Source of the DNA: an uncultured Bacteroidales bacterium
Lineage (GTDB): Bacteria; Bacteroidota; Bacteroidia; Bacteroidales; UBA932
Length of the DNA: 61,341 nt
Assembly (NCBI GenBank): GCA_949300335.1
Contig: CASGDV010000117.1
Span: 1 to 61,341, forward strand
Direction: 5' to 3'
In this document: one piece after another, positions 9,731-19,888 of the stretch
Numbering within the stretch: position 1 is the first letter of the stretch
How the letters are laid out: every line of letters begins with the position of its first letter
Made by a program: the position numbers and the translations under genes
The notes under the pieces: generated by a model
Seen by the model: the letters and a program-made list of their open reading frames with translations, nothing else
Told to the model about the DNA's origin: nothing
The model's database searches: none

Positions 9731-11811
9731 CTAACAGAGAGAATTGGCGATGGTTCCAAAATCGGTGGAAAAATCTTCTCCGGTTACCTTAAGGTATTCC
9801 ATTCTGAATCGGATATAACGTTTCTGCGCCAGATCCTTTCTGTTCATTTTCAGCAAAGCCGCTATCTGATATCTCAGAGCCTGCTCATTGCAAGGATCTA
9901 TCCCGAACACTGCATCCGTCAGGTCGATAACACAGGAATAACTGCGCCCGACAAAAGATTTTTCTATCTGGTAAGGCAGATAAGACATGACATCATTGTC
10001 AAATTCACTTTTTATGGAATCCAGACATTCATATTCATATCCTCCGAACAGTTTTCCGCGCCGGAGAACAGCCGATATGCCGGACAACACATCGTGATTG
10101 CCCTTATCACAATCCTTCCACAGGGTACAGAATTCCCTCCAGTCACTATAAAAACCGTCAGACAACCTTATGAAATATTTTCCGTCTTCATACAATATGT
10201 CGGCTCCGTCAAATTCCTTGAGTACACCTCTCAACTTATTGAAAGTCACCCCTTTGATATTTTTAACGCTTTGAGAATCCTTCTCCGGCCACAACATCTC
10301 TGTTATCATCTGGGAAGATATGCCACCTTCATCCCTGAAAGTATGGAAAAGCACAAGTACGAAAAGCTGGTAAAGTCTGGTACTGAACATGTATGATATG
10401 TCACGCCCGTTCCTGTCATAAGCCTTGAACTCACCGAAAACATATATGGAATTTTTCCTTACCTCTTCTCTTTTGATATCGGATGAAACAAGCGGACTTC
10501 TCCCGCCCCTCCTGTGCTTCAACATAACGGCGGCACAGATTGCGGCAGCGACAATCAGAATTACGGCCGCAAAAACCGACAATATCATCATGTCATTGTC
10601 CTGATGCTGCAACCTTGCTGCCGGGACTACAGGAGTATTGACAGCATATATTCTGATGACCGACTCGTTTTCGTTTTCATATTCCTGAACAGCACAATAC
10701 AATTCCCCCCTTCCCCTGTTCTCATAAATATTAACGTTCGAAAGAATGGATGAGGAATGCACATGAATCGAATCCCCCACTTGAATCCTGCTTCCATCCT
10801 TAATGGATATTTCATAGAGTTTGAGATATGTATCCGGTTCCTTTATCGGGTAGCACATCGTATAAAAAGTGCTGTCTCTCACAATTATATTCCTAACGGG
10901 AACCATATTGTATCCCACGGCATGACGGTCCCATTTCCTGACTACGGTATCCTTATCCGTATCAAGTTCATACAGGTCATCATAATATATAAGTCCCAGC
11001 ATTTCATCTCCGCTGTCATTTCCCACGCCGCCGTAAAGCAGATACCTGCATTCCGACAGACGTCCTGATGAAACTGCAAAACGCGGACTAATACTGTCCC
11101 CGGCAAAATTTTCCGCAATCCATTTCCGGGAATTGTCGTCATATGACACGAACTCATTAGAATACCGTCTGTTGCCGAACCCTCCGAATATCGTATAACG
11201 CCGGTTGCTTTCATCGACGAATCCGGTATGATGATGTCTCTGGGTTTCGATATAGTCCGTGGAATGATTCTTACATTCCTTATGGAAAATGCAGCAAACT
11301 GCTCTTCATACAACCTGCTGCCGAAGTAGACTTCGGGTTTCAGCTTACCATTGAAACCGGCTCCGGAATAATATCCGGCACTGGCTCCTATTTCAAGTCC
11401 GACAACTCCGTCATTCAAGTCGAAAGCAATTTTCACCGGCAGCCAATGCCCTGGACCAAGGTCCCGATTGGCAAGCGTGTCGGATATATAACATTGTTTT
11501 TTGTCCAGATTCAGCTGGAAGAAACTGCGGTCAGTATCGCAAAAGCTGTATGCCAGTATGAAATCTCCTCCGGGCAGATTCTCGTGATCGCTTATACGTA
11601 TTATCTGACCTACTGAATGATAATCATATATTTCTATTTCGAATTCAATTGAAATGACATCCCTGAAAAGAGGGGGTCTGCGTGTCCATACATCATAAAC
11701 AGTATTGTCTCCTTCGTTGGCACCTCCGGTGAAACGCAATCCCTCCGCACCGGCAGGAAACATGCCGGTAACGATTGAAAGAAAAAACAATACCGCAGCG
11801 ACCCGTCTCAT
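9731..11811 (-). pseudogene. Lectin-kelch-TM-winged-helix sensor/regulator, broken by a frameshift
   Basis: Two overlapping reading frames together describe one protein. Frame 1 starts at 11811 with a signal peptide (MRRVAAVLFFLSIVTGMFPA) and a concanavalin-like jelly-roll domain ending at about AAFSIRNVRI (near 11275). Frame 2 carries the rest: HHHTGFVDESNRRYTIFGGF (kelch motif, about 11160-11245, open upstream of its first possible start, GTG at 11149), one membrane helix (MILSVFAAVILIVAAAICAA, near 10560), and a cytoplasmic domain with FGEFKAYDRNG and LLWPEK-like MLWPEKDSQSVKN, typical of OmpR/SARP-type winged helices. To pass from frame 1 to frame 2 the reader must move back one base (or forward two) between about 11230 and 11290. 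From memory of intact homologs, further kelch repeats normally sit at this junction, so an internal deletion is also possible. It lies 17 bp after the dehydrogenase gene and upstream of GH116, suggesting a glycan-sensing regulator of this block. A sequencing error is not excluded. Confidence 0.75.
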
Positions 11812-11828
11812 ATGGAACAGTTTCAGAA

Positions 11829-12764
11829 TTAAGATTCCGCAGCGAACCTGCCTATGTTTTCAGCTATTTTCATTACAAGGCGCGTCCTGGCTTCGCGGCT
11901 TGCCCAGGCGATATGCGGAGAGAGTATAAGACGTTCCATATGCCCTGTATCGAGGAGAGGACTGCCGGCCTCCAACGGTTCCGTTTCAAAGACGTCAAGT
12001 GCGGCACCGGCAATCATTTCCTCCGAAATGGCATCAGCGAGAGCTTGTTCCGAAACGATACCTCCCCGTCCCATGTTTATCAGCAATGCACTTCTTTTCA
12101 TCATGGACAGTTCCTTTTCCCCGATCAGACCTGCCGTCCTCTCATTATAGGGCGCATGAATCGACACTATATCAGAGACAGACAGCAACTCGGCAAGTTC
12201 CAGGCTGGGATAATCGGAAGAATGAGAAGTTCCCGAAGTGGAAAAATAGACAACATTCATCCCGAAAGCCCTGGCTACAAGTGCGACTTTATTCCCTATA
12301 TTACCCAGTCCTATGATTCCCATGGTCTTGCCTGCAAGTTCATTGAAACCGACGGCAACATTCGTGAACATGCCGCTGGCAGAATATCTGCCCGACTTGA
12401 CATAGCCGTCAAACTCAGAACTGTGTCCGTACAATGCCAGAATATGCATGAAAGTTGTCTGCACTACCGAATCGGTAGAATATCCGGCAACATTCATTAC
12501 CGGAATATTTTTTTCCGCAGCATAAGCTACATCTATATTATTGATTCCGGTAGCCGCTTCACATATGAGCTTTAAAGACGGGGCTGAATCTATCAGATTC
12601 CTGTCCACCTTGATTTTATTGACAATCAACACTTCACAATCCCTTACCCTTTCAACGGCCTCTTCCGGTGTCGAATTATCATACAGGACCAGTCTGCCGA
12701 AAGCTTCGACAGGCTCAAAAGAAACGTCTCCAAGTGTTGAAGAATCCAGAAAAACTATATTCAT
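11829..12764 (-). CDS. D-2-hydroxyacid dehydrogenase (glycerate dehydrogenase/hydroxypyruvate reductase-like)
   Basis: A 311-residue NAD(P)-dependent cytosolic dehydrogenase of the D-isomer-specific 2-hydroxyacid family. It shows the cofactor-binding motif GIIGLGNIG near residue 150, INMGRGGIVSE with the substrate-binding region, DVFETEP with the catalytic Glu, and SPHIAW with the catalytic His near residue 284. ICEAATGINNIDV matches the substrate-domain signature. The reaction is probably reduction of hydroxypyruvate or glyoxylate, but paralogs act on many 2-oxoacids. It is the first gene of a likely operon with the lectin-kelch gene and GH116, and has a -7 element 51 bp upstream. Whether it serves glycan use or serine/glycerate metabolism is unclear. 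Confidence 0.88.
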   Translation of the reverse strand: MNIVFLDSSTLGDVSFEPVEAFGRLVLYDNSTPEEAVERVRDCEVLIVNKIKVDRNLIDSAPSLKLICEAATGINNIDVAYAAEKNIPVMNVAGYSTDSVVQTTFMHILALYGHSSEFDGYVKSGRYSASGMFTNVAVGFNELAGKTMGIIGLGNIGNKVALVARAFGMNVVYFSTSGTSHSSDYPSLELAELLSVSDIVSIHAPYNERTAGLIGEKELSMMKRSALLINMGRGGIVSEQALADAISEEMIAGAALDVFETEPLEAGSPLLDTGHMERLILSPHIAWASREARTRLVMKIAENIGRFAAES

Positions 12765-12814
12765 TACCGAAAAATTATTCGGGACAGAATTATTGCCCCT
12801 TGTTCAACATGATG

Positions 12815-12822
12815 CAAAGATA
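12815..12822 (-). promoter_or_regulatory. -7 element for the 2-hydroxyacid dehydrogenase operon
   Basis: Minus-strand TATCTTTG matches TAnnTTTG and stands 51 bp before the start codon at 12764. No clear -33 TTTG is seen. Confidence 0.5.
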
Positions 12823-12865
12823 CTAATATATAATTCGATTCCGAGAATGATTCAGATGAAAGATA

Positions 12866-12902
12866 TAAAAAACGCGCCGGGGACTTCCGTCCCGGCGCGT
12901 TG
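12866..12902 (-). terminator. Intrinsic terminator of the tRNA-Val gene
   Basis: On the minus strand a GC-rich hairpin (ACGCGCCGGGAC paired across a GGAA loop, one bulged G) is followed by a T tract. It begins 7 bp after the tRNA 3' end. Confidence 0.85.
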
Positions 12903-12908
12903 TATATG

Positions 12909-12983
12909 TGGGAGCAGAGGGAGTCGAACCCCCGACCCTCTGCTTGTAAGGCAGATGCTCTAAACCAACTGAGCTATGCTCCC
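12909..12983 (-). tRNA. tRNA-Val (anticodon TAC)
   Basis: The minus strand gives a complete 75-base cloverleaf: acceptor GGGAGCA/TGCTCCC plus discriminator A, D arm with AGCTCAGTTGG, anticodon loop CTTACAA (TAC, valine) and T arm GGGTTCGACTC. The 3' CCA is not encoded. It has its own promoter and terminator. Confidence 0.96.
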
Positions 12984-13031
12984 GATTATTCCTCAAAAGA
13001 ACTTTGCAACCCCATTTTTCGTTTGGGATTG

Positions 13032-13062
13032 CAAAGATATGCAAGATATTTGATTCCGCAAA
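13032..13062 (-). promoter_or_regulatory. Canonical Bacteroidota promoter of tRNA-Val
   Basis: Minus-strand TTTG (13062-13059), a 19 bp spacer, then TATCTTTG (13039-13032). Spacer and both boxes match the Bacteroidota sigma-70-type consensus. Predicted start of transcription is near 13025, about 40 bases before the tRNA. Confidence 0.8.
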
Positions 13063-13093
13063 TTTTTTTTTGAAAAAAATCTTTGAAAACATT

Positions 13094-16000
13094 CTAGTTT
13101 CCGGACTCCACCGGATATCTGCTGTTGCCGTTGGCCCTGTAATGCTCCGAATACAGGCATTCCACCTCGACAACCGGCTCTGCAAAAACTCCTGCCTGCA
13201 CCACGTGGAATTCCTCTTCTATCACGGTTTTTTCTTCCGGCAATATGTCAAACATGTATTCAGAAGCTTCGGGTTTAACATTCCTGTAACATTGCGGGAA
13301 AAACAGATATGTACCGGAAGCTGCCGGTCTCTGAAAGCCCGAAACAAAACCAGACAATGGAGCTGCCGGATACAATGACGCGGCATGAGGCACACTGACT
13401 CTGACAAAACTCCTGTTTTCATCACTATGCACAGTATATTCGGCTACAAGTTTATCACCGACGGACAGCAAATCCCCTTCTTCAAGTTCCCGTCTTACGA
13501 TTCCGCCCTCCCCGCGGGACAGTCTGAAATACTTTTTCTCTATGGACAGTCCGTTGCCGGAGGCTCTGATTTCCCCGAAAGGCCTGACATACTTTCCGCT
13601 CAGAGAAACAATCTTCGTTTCAAGTACCCCGGCCGAAGCATCGAGAACCGAAACGGCTGCTTCCGAAAACGCAGGATCGCTCTCCCAATGCTGTGTCTCT
13701 TTCTGAACCATTATCCAAAGCCTGATACCGTCTGCTATCTGCCTTAATTCCCTGCCAAGATCATCATTTTTTCTCAAAGCATTCCTTCCGGAAATTATAT
13801 TTCCCGCAATCAGTCCCGATGCATCGCGGAAAAGATTGCACAGATATGCATGTGCATAAAGCTCGCTTTCAATCAACCCCCTGAACGGCAGGACTGCATT
13901 AGGATAATACCACCCCCCGGAAGGATGCCTCACTGCATATTGTACAAGTGAAGACAGATCGTCGTTTATCGAAGACAATCTCCTCCTGGCTGAATATCCG
14001 TCAAGTTTCCATGCCTTGATAAGATTACCCGATGAATCTATGCTCAGATTCATCAGAATCCTCACACGGCGTGCTTTCGCCAAAATCTGCGAATCCAGCC
14101 CGCGTTTTTTTACTGGGAACAGATATGCCTTCATTTCCTTTCTGAATTCCCTGAAATCATTCCTGTTCATCGGGACAGTAAAAGGCACTTCGAAATATCT
14201 GGTTCTCACGGAAAGATATTGTTCCAGCGAAAGCCTTCCCGACCAGTCCGGTTTCATCCTGTCACAGAACTGTCTTCCGTCCAGATATCCGACAGCTTCG
14301 GCTATATTCTCACCAAGTCCTTCCGGTATTCTGGAATTCAGGTCTCTCATGGATGCTATCCGCTCAAGTACAACAGCCGTAATCAACGGGGAAGACTTCA
14401 TCCCTTCGTACCAGCCGAAGCCTCCGTCCGAATTCTGACAAGACAGAACCTTGTCGAAAATCTTAAGGAATGACTCCCTGTACACGTCTTCGCTCACGCC
14501 ATGCATCCTTGCATGAAGAATCGTCATCTGAAGATATCCGGTCAATGACAATACATCCGGAGATTCCGGTTCATCAGGCACCGACACGGCATCCGACAAC
14601 AAATCTTTCAAAGACATACTCCTGTATTCGGCACCATAAGATGACATGTTCACGAAACGGCTTCTCAGTTCCGTCAAAAGAGAGTCTTCGGACATCCCGG
14701 GCAGCAAAACCGAAGAATGGCTTTCCATGAGAGTCTGGGCCGCCGGATATACGGGAACAGTCACGAACAGGCCGTCCGAGAAAGCACCGTCATCAGAGAT
14801 GAACACAAGCCTGATTCCGATTTTTCCATTTTGAACAAAGGTATCCGCAACATCGATTCCGAAGTCGTATTCTCCACTGCCCGACGCAGGAATTTCCACA
14901 TGGACGGATTCCTCTTCGGCCGGCAAAGTCTTATCATGCCGGTCTCCCTCATATACGGACATAACCAGACGTCCTTTAATCATCTCATCCGCATTGGAAG
15001 AAACCGTCGCCCTAAGGAAATACTTGTCCCCGCCATAAAGAAAAGCCGGCGGCAGCAATGAAACCTTCAAAGGAAGGGTGACCAGCATTTCCTCCCTTGC
15101 CACAGCGCAATTCATATCCCTGTCATGCGCGAACAACTGGATGCAATAAGTCGACAATGCATCAGAAGTTCTGAACCTGAATGACATCATACCGTCATCG
15201 TCAGCCTCTATAAACGGTTCGAAAGCAAGCGTTCTGGAAAAATTTTCCCTTATATCCACATCGGACAATCCGGAACCGGAAACTTCCTCCTCCATAACGG
15301 CAGAATCAGCAGCGGTATCCGCCACATACGCAGAAGCAACGGCCTTGCCCAGTCTGGCGGAATTCATCAAGCCGTATCTTCCGGTCCCGTCCGAACCTTC
15401 CGCACGGGAAATCCGCACATTTTCCACAGAAACACCATCCCGTACCGGAACATTCCATCTGTTCGGCATTATCCTTTCCGTACTTATATCGAAAACAGCA
15501 GCAAGACACTCGGTTTCCGCACCGCCTCTTATTATTACCGAATACTCCGTATCAGGCAATGCACGGTCTTCAAATGAAACAATTTTCAAAGGCATCCTGC
15601 GCACTTCGGAATTTCGTGTATAACGGTGGCTGTACTCATATGATTTCCCGTTCCTGAAATAAAAAACCTGCAGTACTGCCTCATTTCCCCATTCAGGGCG
15701 CCATTCGTATTCGATGTTCATCAAGGAACCGTTTCCGGAAGAGGTCCCTCCTATACTTATCATTTCGGAATTCAGGAGGGCTTTCCCCGGCCCATATATA
15801 TCCGCCACCGCCCATACCGGTCCCGAAGTGGAGCCGAACTGCAGTGATATATTGCCATTGTCCACTACCTTGAATATGTTATCCACATGGAAATCCAGAA
15901 ATTCCGCGTCATCTTTCAGTTTAAGCATTTCATATTCAAGAGTATCCGAAAGTTCCTTTCCATAGCCGTCTTTCCCGTTCACGACAGCTTCAATGACATA

Positions 16001-18385
16001 TTTCCCGGACTTCTCCGTTCCCAGATCAATGGAAATGCGTTTTCCAGTCACCGTACGGTCCGCCGACAGTATTTTCCCGTCTTTCATCAGTTTGTAACTT
16101 ACCGGCAGGGCATAATCCATATCACGTCCATAAAGATCCAGGATGAAAGTCAGGTCAACCGTATCGGAAGAGACGACGGAAACACCTCGGGACAAACCCG
16201 GCTGCAACTTTCCGCGAACAGCTTCACGTACGACCGAAGCATCTGCAATTTCATTATGGACATCTACATTCATATGCAGCATATCCGTCACATAAACGGT
16301 TCGGGAAAATTCCTGCGTTTCTCCGGTGGCATCCGTAACTTTTATCCTGACATTTCCCACATAACCGGAAACTTCCTGTTCTGCCCTGAACTTCAATTCA
16401 AAACGACCGTCGTTTCCTACCTGAAGTACACCTTCCCGCACTGAATCATTGGCGGTAACAACATATGAAATTCTGGCCGACTCCATTCCATGTCCGCTGT
16501 AGCTGAACAGCTTGCCGGAGACCGTTACGGTATCGCCTGCAAGAATTACATCATTGCCTTCATCGAACGCTACTCCGAAAGACGGCAGAACCAAATCCTC
16601 CACCCTGAATGAAGCCATGCCTGCGACTTTTCCGTCCGACTCCAGAATCAATGAAAAATAACCGTTCCTGCGGTTTTCCGGTACGATGAATTTACCGGAC
16701 ACTGAGCCGAAGGAATTAGTGACAAGATTGCATGAAGCGACTTCATTTCTCTCAGCATCCCTCAACATGACCTTGACAGGAAGTTTTCCGACACATCCCG
16801 TATTTTCTTTTCCTGAAAATCCTGAAACGATTCCCTTGAAGAATACGGTATCCCCCGGAGCATAAAGTTTCCGGTCCAGTAACAGTTCGGCCCTCATTCC
16901 CGATTCCGTACCGGCTGATTGAGAATACATGTTCCATACTGCCAATTCCCTGCTCTTCCTTATCCTGCCATTTGCATCCGTCGTACTGCAGCGCAGATAA
17001 AACCTATCAGATGGATTTTCTTCCATCATTTTCATAAGATTTTCCGGAAGCATGGCAAAACCGGGAAAAGACATGTTTTCCGCTACTGAAACCACCTCTC
17101 CTTTTTTCAGCAACTCGACATCCGCTTTCTCCACCGGTTTGCCCGTCAGGTAATCGGCAACATAAATTGCGGTTCCTTCTTTTGTCGTCCTGACTGCAAC
17201 GGACAAAGTATACTTTTCATATGGAAGCCTGCTGTATTCGGTTTTCGCACTTCTGCATTCCACCCAATATTCACCATCGTCAAAATCAGGCAATCTGAGT
17301 TTTAATGTATCGCAGACATAGTAGCTCCCCTTTGCATTTACGACAGTACCTTCATAGAGAATATCCTCTCCTCTGCCCGCAGATACCATGACTTTTTTCA
17401 GGTTTCTTGTCAGAAGAGTAACCGTTCCAGAATCCACGTGACAAACAAGGGATTCCGAATCCATCAGGTCTGCAAGCGATTTTACTATTGTACAATTATC
17501 CGCAATCAATGTCTCGCAGCCCTTGAAAGAAGCACGGCGTTTCTCAAATCCGGAGCATTTTTCCCGGAATGCGGAATAATCTCCTGAACCGGCATTGCCC
17601 TCCATTTCATTGAATTCTCCATGCATCAGAAGCTGCTCTGCCAGCAGGGCGGCGGCCTTCCCGTCATATTTCCCGGCAAAGGCCTCCATCGAATCTTTCT
17701 GTTCCTTTTCAGGCAGGGATAATATCCCGTTGAATTCGAGGACGGCGGACAAGGGATATGAATCTGAAACACATGCTTCCAGCTCACCGTATATTTTCTT
17801 TCTCAGTTCCCTGCCCAGATCATACCGCGACAGCAATACCCACAATGAATATTCATAGTCGTCGGTTATGTTTTCCGCCAGAGCATCAGGTACATACTGA
17901 TTGAATATCCTGCCTCTCCTGCCGTAAAAGCCGCCATTCCGTGACGAGAGCAAACTTTCTTTCCTGGAATATACATACGACCACAACGAATCCGCACCGA
18001 CAGTCCATTTCCCGGCATCATGGAAAAAGACCAGAAAGGGGTCACCGTATTCCGAGATTCCTTCAGACATCATCTTCCTGTATTTTTCCGATTCCTTCCA
18101 GTTCCGGCTTTCCCTGTTCGTGACATAAAGGTCCCATGCATGGTAGAAATCCCATGACAGATGCTTCTTTTCCGATTCCGAAATTATATCCTGCAATATA
18201 TCGGCAGCACGTACCGGCAGGTCGGAAGATACTGCCTTTTCATATTTTGTCCAGAGAGATTTCAGAACAAGCGGATCATCCTTGACGGAATCCGTATTTC
18301 CTGTTTTACCGAACAGCTCCGAAGATGCCGAAAACAGACTTAAGGCAACAACGGCAGACAATGCTTTCTTAAACAAAGACCTCAT
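13094..18385 (-). CDS. Giant alpha-2-macroglobulin family protein without thioester
   Basis: A 1763-residue exported protein of the bacterial alpha-2-macroglobulin family, thought to trap or block proteases in the envelope. A signal peptide (MRSLFKKALSAVVALSLFSA) lacks a lipobox. Order of parts: about 450 residues of helical N-terminal region, then macroglobulin domains with the MG2 mark LDRKLYAPGDTVFFKG near residue 508, a long beta-rich middle, and an alpha/alpha-toroid domain with CQNSDGGFGWYEG near residue 1315, then a C-terminal beta domain. The thioester CxEQ that classical members carry before the toroid is absent (the region reads SSYGAEYRS), so covalent trapping is unlikely. It follows folC by 34 bp on the same strand. 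The partner penicillin-binding protein of other bacteria is not nearby. Confidence 0.88.
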   Translation of the reverse strand: MRSLFKKALSAVVALSLFSASSELFGKTGNTDSVKDDPLVLKSLWTKYEKAVSSDLPVRAADILQDIISESEKKHLSWDFYHAWDLYVTNRESRNWKESEKYRKMMSEGISEYGDPFLVFFHDAGKWTVGADSLWSYVYSRKESLLSSRNGGFYGRRGRIFNQYVPDALAENITDDYEYSLWVLLSRYDLGRELRKKIYGELEACVSDSYPLSAVLEFNGILSLPEKEQKDSMEAFAGKYDGKAAALLAEQLLMHGEFNEMEGNAGSGDYSAFREKCSGFEKRRASFKGCETLIADNCTIVKSLADLMDSESLVCHVDSGTVTLLTRNLKKVMVSAGRGEDILYEGTVVNAKGSYYVCDTLKLRLPDFDDGEYWVECRSAKTEYSRLPYEKYTLSVAVRTTKEGTAIYVADYLTGKPVEKADVELLKKGEVVSVAENMSFPGFAMLPENLMKMMEENPSDRFYLRCSTTDANGRIRKSRELAVWNMYSQSAGTESGMRAELLLDRKLYAPGDTVFFKGIVSGFSGKENTGCVGKLPVKVMLRDAERNEVASCNLVTNSFGSVSGKFIVPENRRNGYFSLILESDGKVAGMASFRVEDLVLPSFGVAFDEGNDVILAGDTVTVSGKLFSYSGHGMESARISYVVTANDSVREGVLQVGNDGRFELKFRAEQEVSGYVGNVRIKVTDATGETQEFSRTVYVTDMLHMNVDVHNEIADASVVREAVRGKLQPGLSRGVSVVSSDTVDLTFILDLYGRDMDYALPVSYKLMKDGKILSADRTVTGKRISIDLGTEKSGKYVIEAVVNGKDGYGKELSDTLEYEMLKLKDDAEFLDFHVDNIFKVVDNGNISLQFGSTSGPVWAVADIYGPGKALLNSEMISIGGTSSGNGSLMNIEYEWRPEWGNEAVLQVFYFRNGKSYEYSHRYTRNSEVRRMPLKIVSFEDRALPDTEYSVIIRGGAETECLAAVFDISTERIMPNRWNVPVRDGVSVENVRISRAEGSDGTGRYGLMNSARLGKAVASAYVADTAADSAVMEEEVSGSGLSDVDIRENFSRTLAFEPFIEADDDGMMSFRFRTSDALSTYCIQLFAHDRDMNCAVAREEMLVTLPLKVSLLPPAFLYGGDKYFLRATVSSNADEMIKGRLVMSVYEGDRHDKTLPAEEESVHVEIPASGSGEYDFGIDVADTFVQNGKIGIRLVFISDDGAFSDGLFVTVPVYPAAQTLMESHSSVLLPGMSEDSLLTELRSRFVNMSSYGAEYRSMSLKDLLSDAVSVPDEPESPDVLSLTGYLQMTILHARMHGVSEDVYRESFLKIFDKVLSCQNSDGGFGWYEGMKSSPLITAVVLERIASMRDLNSRIPEGLGENIAEAVGYLDGRQFCDRMKPDWSGRLSLEQYLSVRTRYFEVPFTVPMNRNDFREFRKEMKAYLFPVKKRGLDSQILAKARRVRILMNLSIDSSGNLIKAWKLDGYSARRRLSSINDDLSSLVQYAVRHPSGGWYYPNAVLPFRGLIESELYAHAYLCNLFRDASGLIAGNIISGRNALRKNDDLGRELRQIADGIRLWIMVQKETQHWESDPAFSEAAVSVLDASAGVLETKIVSLSGKYVRPFGEIRASGNGLSIEKKYFRLSRGEGGIVRRELEEGDLLSVGDKLVAEYTVHSDENRSFVRVSVPHAASLYPAAPLSGFVSGFQRPAASGTYLFFPQCYRNVKPEASEYMFDILPEEKTVIEEEFHVVQAGVFAEPVVEVECLYSEHYRANGNSRYPVESGN

Positions 18386-18419
18386 GACAATAAAATTTAA
18401 TCACTCATTCAGTACTGAT

Positions 18420-19826
18420 TCAGGCAAACAGAGGCATGGCCTCCGAAACCACATATGTACTGCCGCCTATGTATATCAAAGGTAATACCATACTTGAACC
18501 GCAGGCATTCCCGTCACGTGATGAAGCAGCTATTTCAAGCGCTTTTTCCACGGCAGACCTGACATCCGGCACGACATGAACATCGCCGGGAATACGGCCC
18601 GAATCCCTGCAATACCGGATATACTTCTCCGCCAGTTCCCCGGCCGGAAGAGCCCTTTTCCCTTCCGCATTAGTGAATACATATGAAGCATTTTCAGGCA
18701 TGATGGGAAAGATTGATTCATAATCCTTGTCGGCCACCGTTCCATAAACCATTGTGAGTGACGAAAATTTCCCGGTAGACATCATATGTTCCAGCTGCGC
18801 AAAATTCCATCTGAGCCCGTCTGCATTGTGTCCGATGTCGCATATTACATACGGGTCTTCCGACAGTTTCTCCCAGCGTCCGTGGAAATCCATCCTTGAG
18901 GCTGTATTCACTATGGCATCAGAGGCATCATTTCCGTCCAGAGCCGGAATTCCGCATGACTTATTCAAGGTTTCCCATGCAGTGAGAGCAGTACGCAGAT
19001 TGCGGACCTGATATTCCCCTTTCAAATCCATATTATCCAGAATTTCACGATGCATGTCCCACATCGCCGGCTCCGCAGCATCGGCATACACGAGCAAAGA
19101 CATTATCCGTGACCTGTCACCGGCAAATTCTGGCAAAGGAAGATTCGTATACAGAACCTTGTTTTCAAACACGGGACCCGTTTCCTCATTGCGTTCCCAG
19201 ACAACCACAGGAGTCCCCGGTTTTATTATGCCGGCCTTCTCGTAAGCGATTTCAGCCAATGAACTGCCCAACATGTCGCAATGGTCAAGTCCGATACCGG
19301 TTATGACATCCATAACGGGCTCTATTATATTCGTACTGTCAAGTCTGCCTCCGAGTCCTGTCTCGATTACCGCCACGTCGACCTTCTGCTCTGCGAACCA
19401 GTCAAAAGCCATCATAGTGGTTATTTCAAAAAAAGACATTCCAAGGTGGTCGAATGTCCCGTTCCACCTGTGCACAAAATCCATGACTTCTTTCTTCCCT
19501 ATCATCCTTGTCCCGGATTCATCACGGACACGTATCCTTTCCCTGAAATCCAGCAGATGCGGAGATGTATAAAGTCCCGTACGCAACCCGGCTTTCGAAC
19601 ACAGTGAAGCCAGCATATTGGAAACGGAACCTTTTCCGTTGGTTCCAGCCACATGTATTGTCCTGTATTTCCGGTGAGGATGTCCTGCAAGCTGGTCGAA
19701 AAAAAACATATTGTCCATTCCGGGCTTATATGCCGTAGCCCCTTCTTTCTGAAAAGAAGGGAATCTGCAGAACAGGTCGGAAATCATCCTGTCATATGAT
19801 TCTTCATCAAAAATTTCATTCATCAT
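18420..19826 (-). CDS. folC: Bifunctional folylpolyglutamate synthase/dihydrofolate synthase
   Basis: ATP-dependent Mur-ligase-fold enzyme that adds glutamate to dihydropteroate and to folates in the cytoplasm. The P-loop HVAGTNGKGSVSNML lies near residue 57, followed by GLYTSPHLLDFRERI, which is diagnostic for FolC, and FFEITTMMAFDWFAEQ and ETGLGGRLDSTN. CDIGHNADGLRWN marks the C-terminal domain. The ATG at 19826 (or the adjacent one at 19823) is chosen; an in-frame extension to 19904 would overlap the divergent gene and contains no conserved sequence. The length of about 468 residues is slightly above usual. The giant macroglobulin gene follows 34 bp downstream, so the two probably share a transcript. 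Confidence 0.95.
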   Translation of the reverse strand: MMNEIFDEESYDRMISDLFCRFPSFQKEGATAYKPGMDNMFFFDQLAGHPHRKYRTIHVAGTNGKGSVSNMLASLCSKAGLRTGLYTSPHLLDFRERIRVRDESGTRMIGKKEVMDFVHRWNGTFDHLGMSFFEITTMMAFDWFAEQKVDVAVIETGLGGRLDSTNIIEPVMDVITGIGLDHCDMLGSSLAEIAYEKAGIIKPGTPVVVWERNEETGPVFENKVLYTNLPLPEFAGDRSRIMSLLVYADAAEPAMWDMHREILDNMDLKGEYQVRNLRTALTAWETLNKSCGIPALDGNDASDAIVNTASRMDFHGRWEKLSEDPYVICDIGHNADGLRWNFAQLEHMMSTGKFSSLTMVYGTVADKDYESIFPIMPENASYVFTNAEGKRALPAGELAEKYIRYCRDSGRIPGDVHVVPDVRSAVEKALEIAASSRDGNACGSSMVLPLIYIGGSTYVVSEAMPLFA

Positions 19827-19849
19827 CAAAAAACAATTTGAAGTCAACG

Positions 19850-19857
19850 CAAATTTA
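19850..19857 (-). promoter_or_regulatory. -7 element of folC
   Basis: Minus-strand TAAATTTG (TAnnTTTG) 24 bp upstream of the folC start, in the short divergent region shared with the gene at 19889. Confidence 0.5.
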
Positions 19858-19888
19858 CTTAAATTTACGGAGTTTATCATAAGTTTCA

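Noticed and set aside
174-12764. A complete polysaccharide utilisation locus
   Set aside because: No SusC/SusD pair, no intact regulator and no transporter are in the block, so the strict definition is not met.
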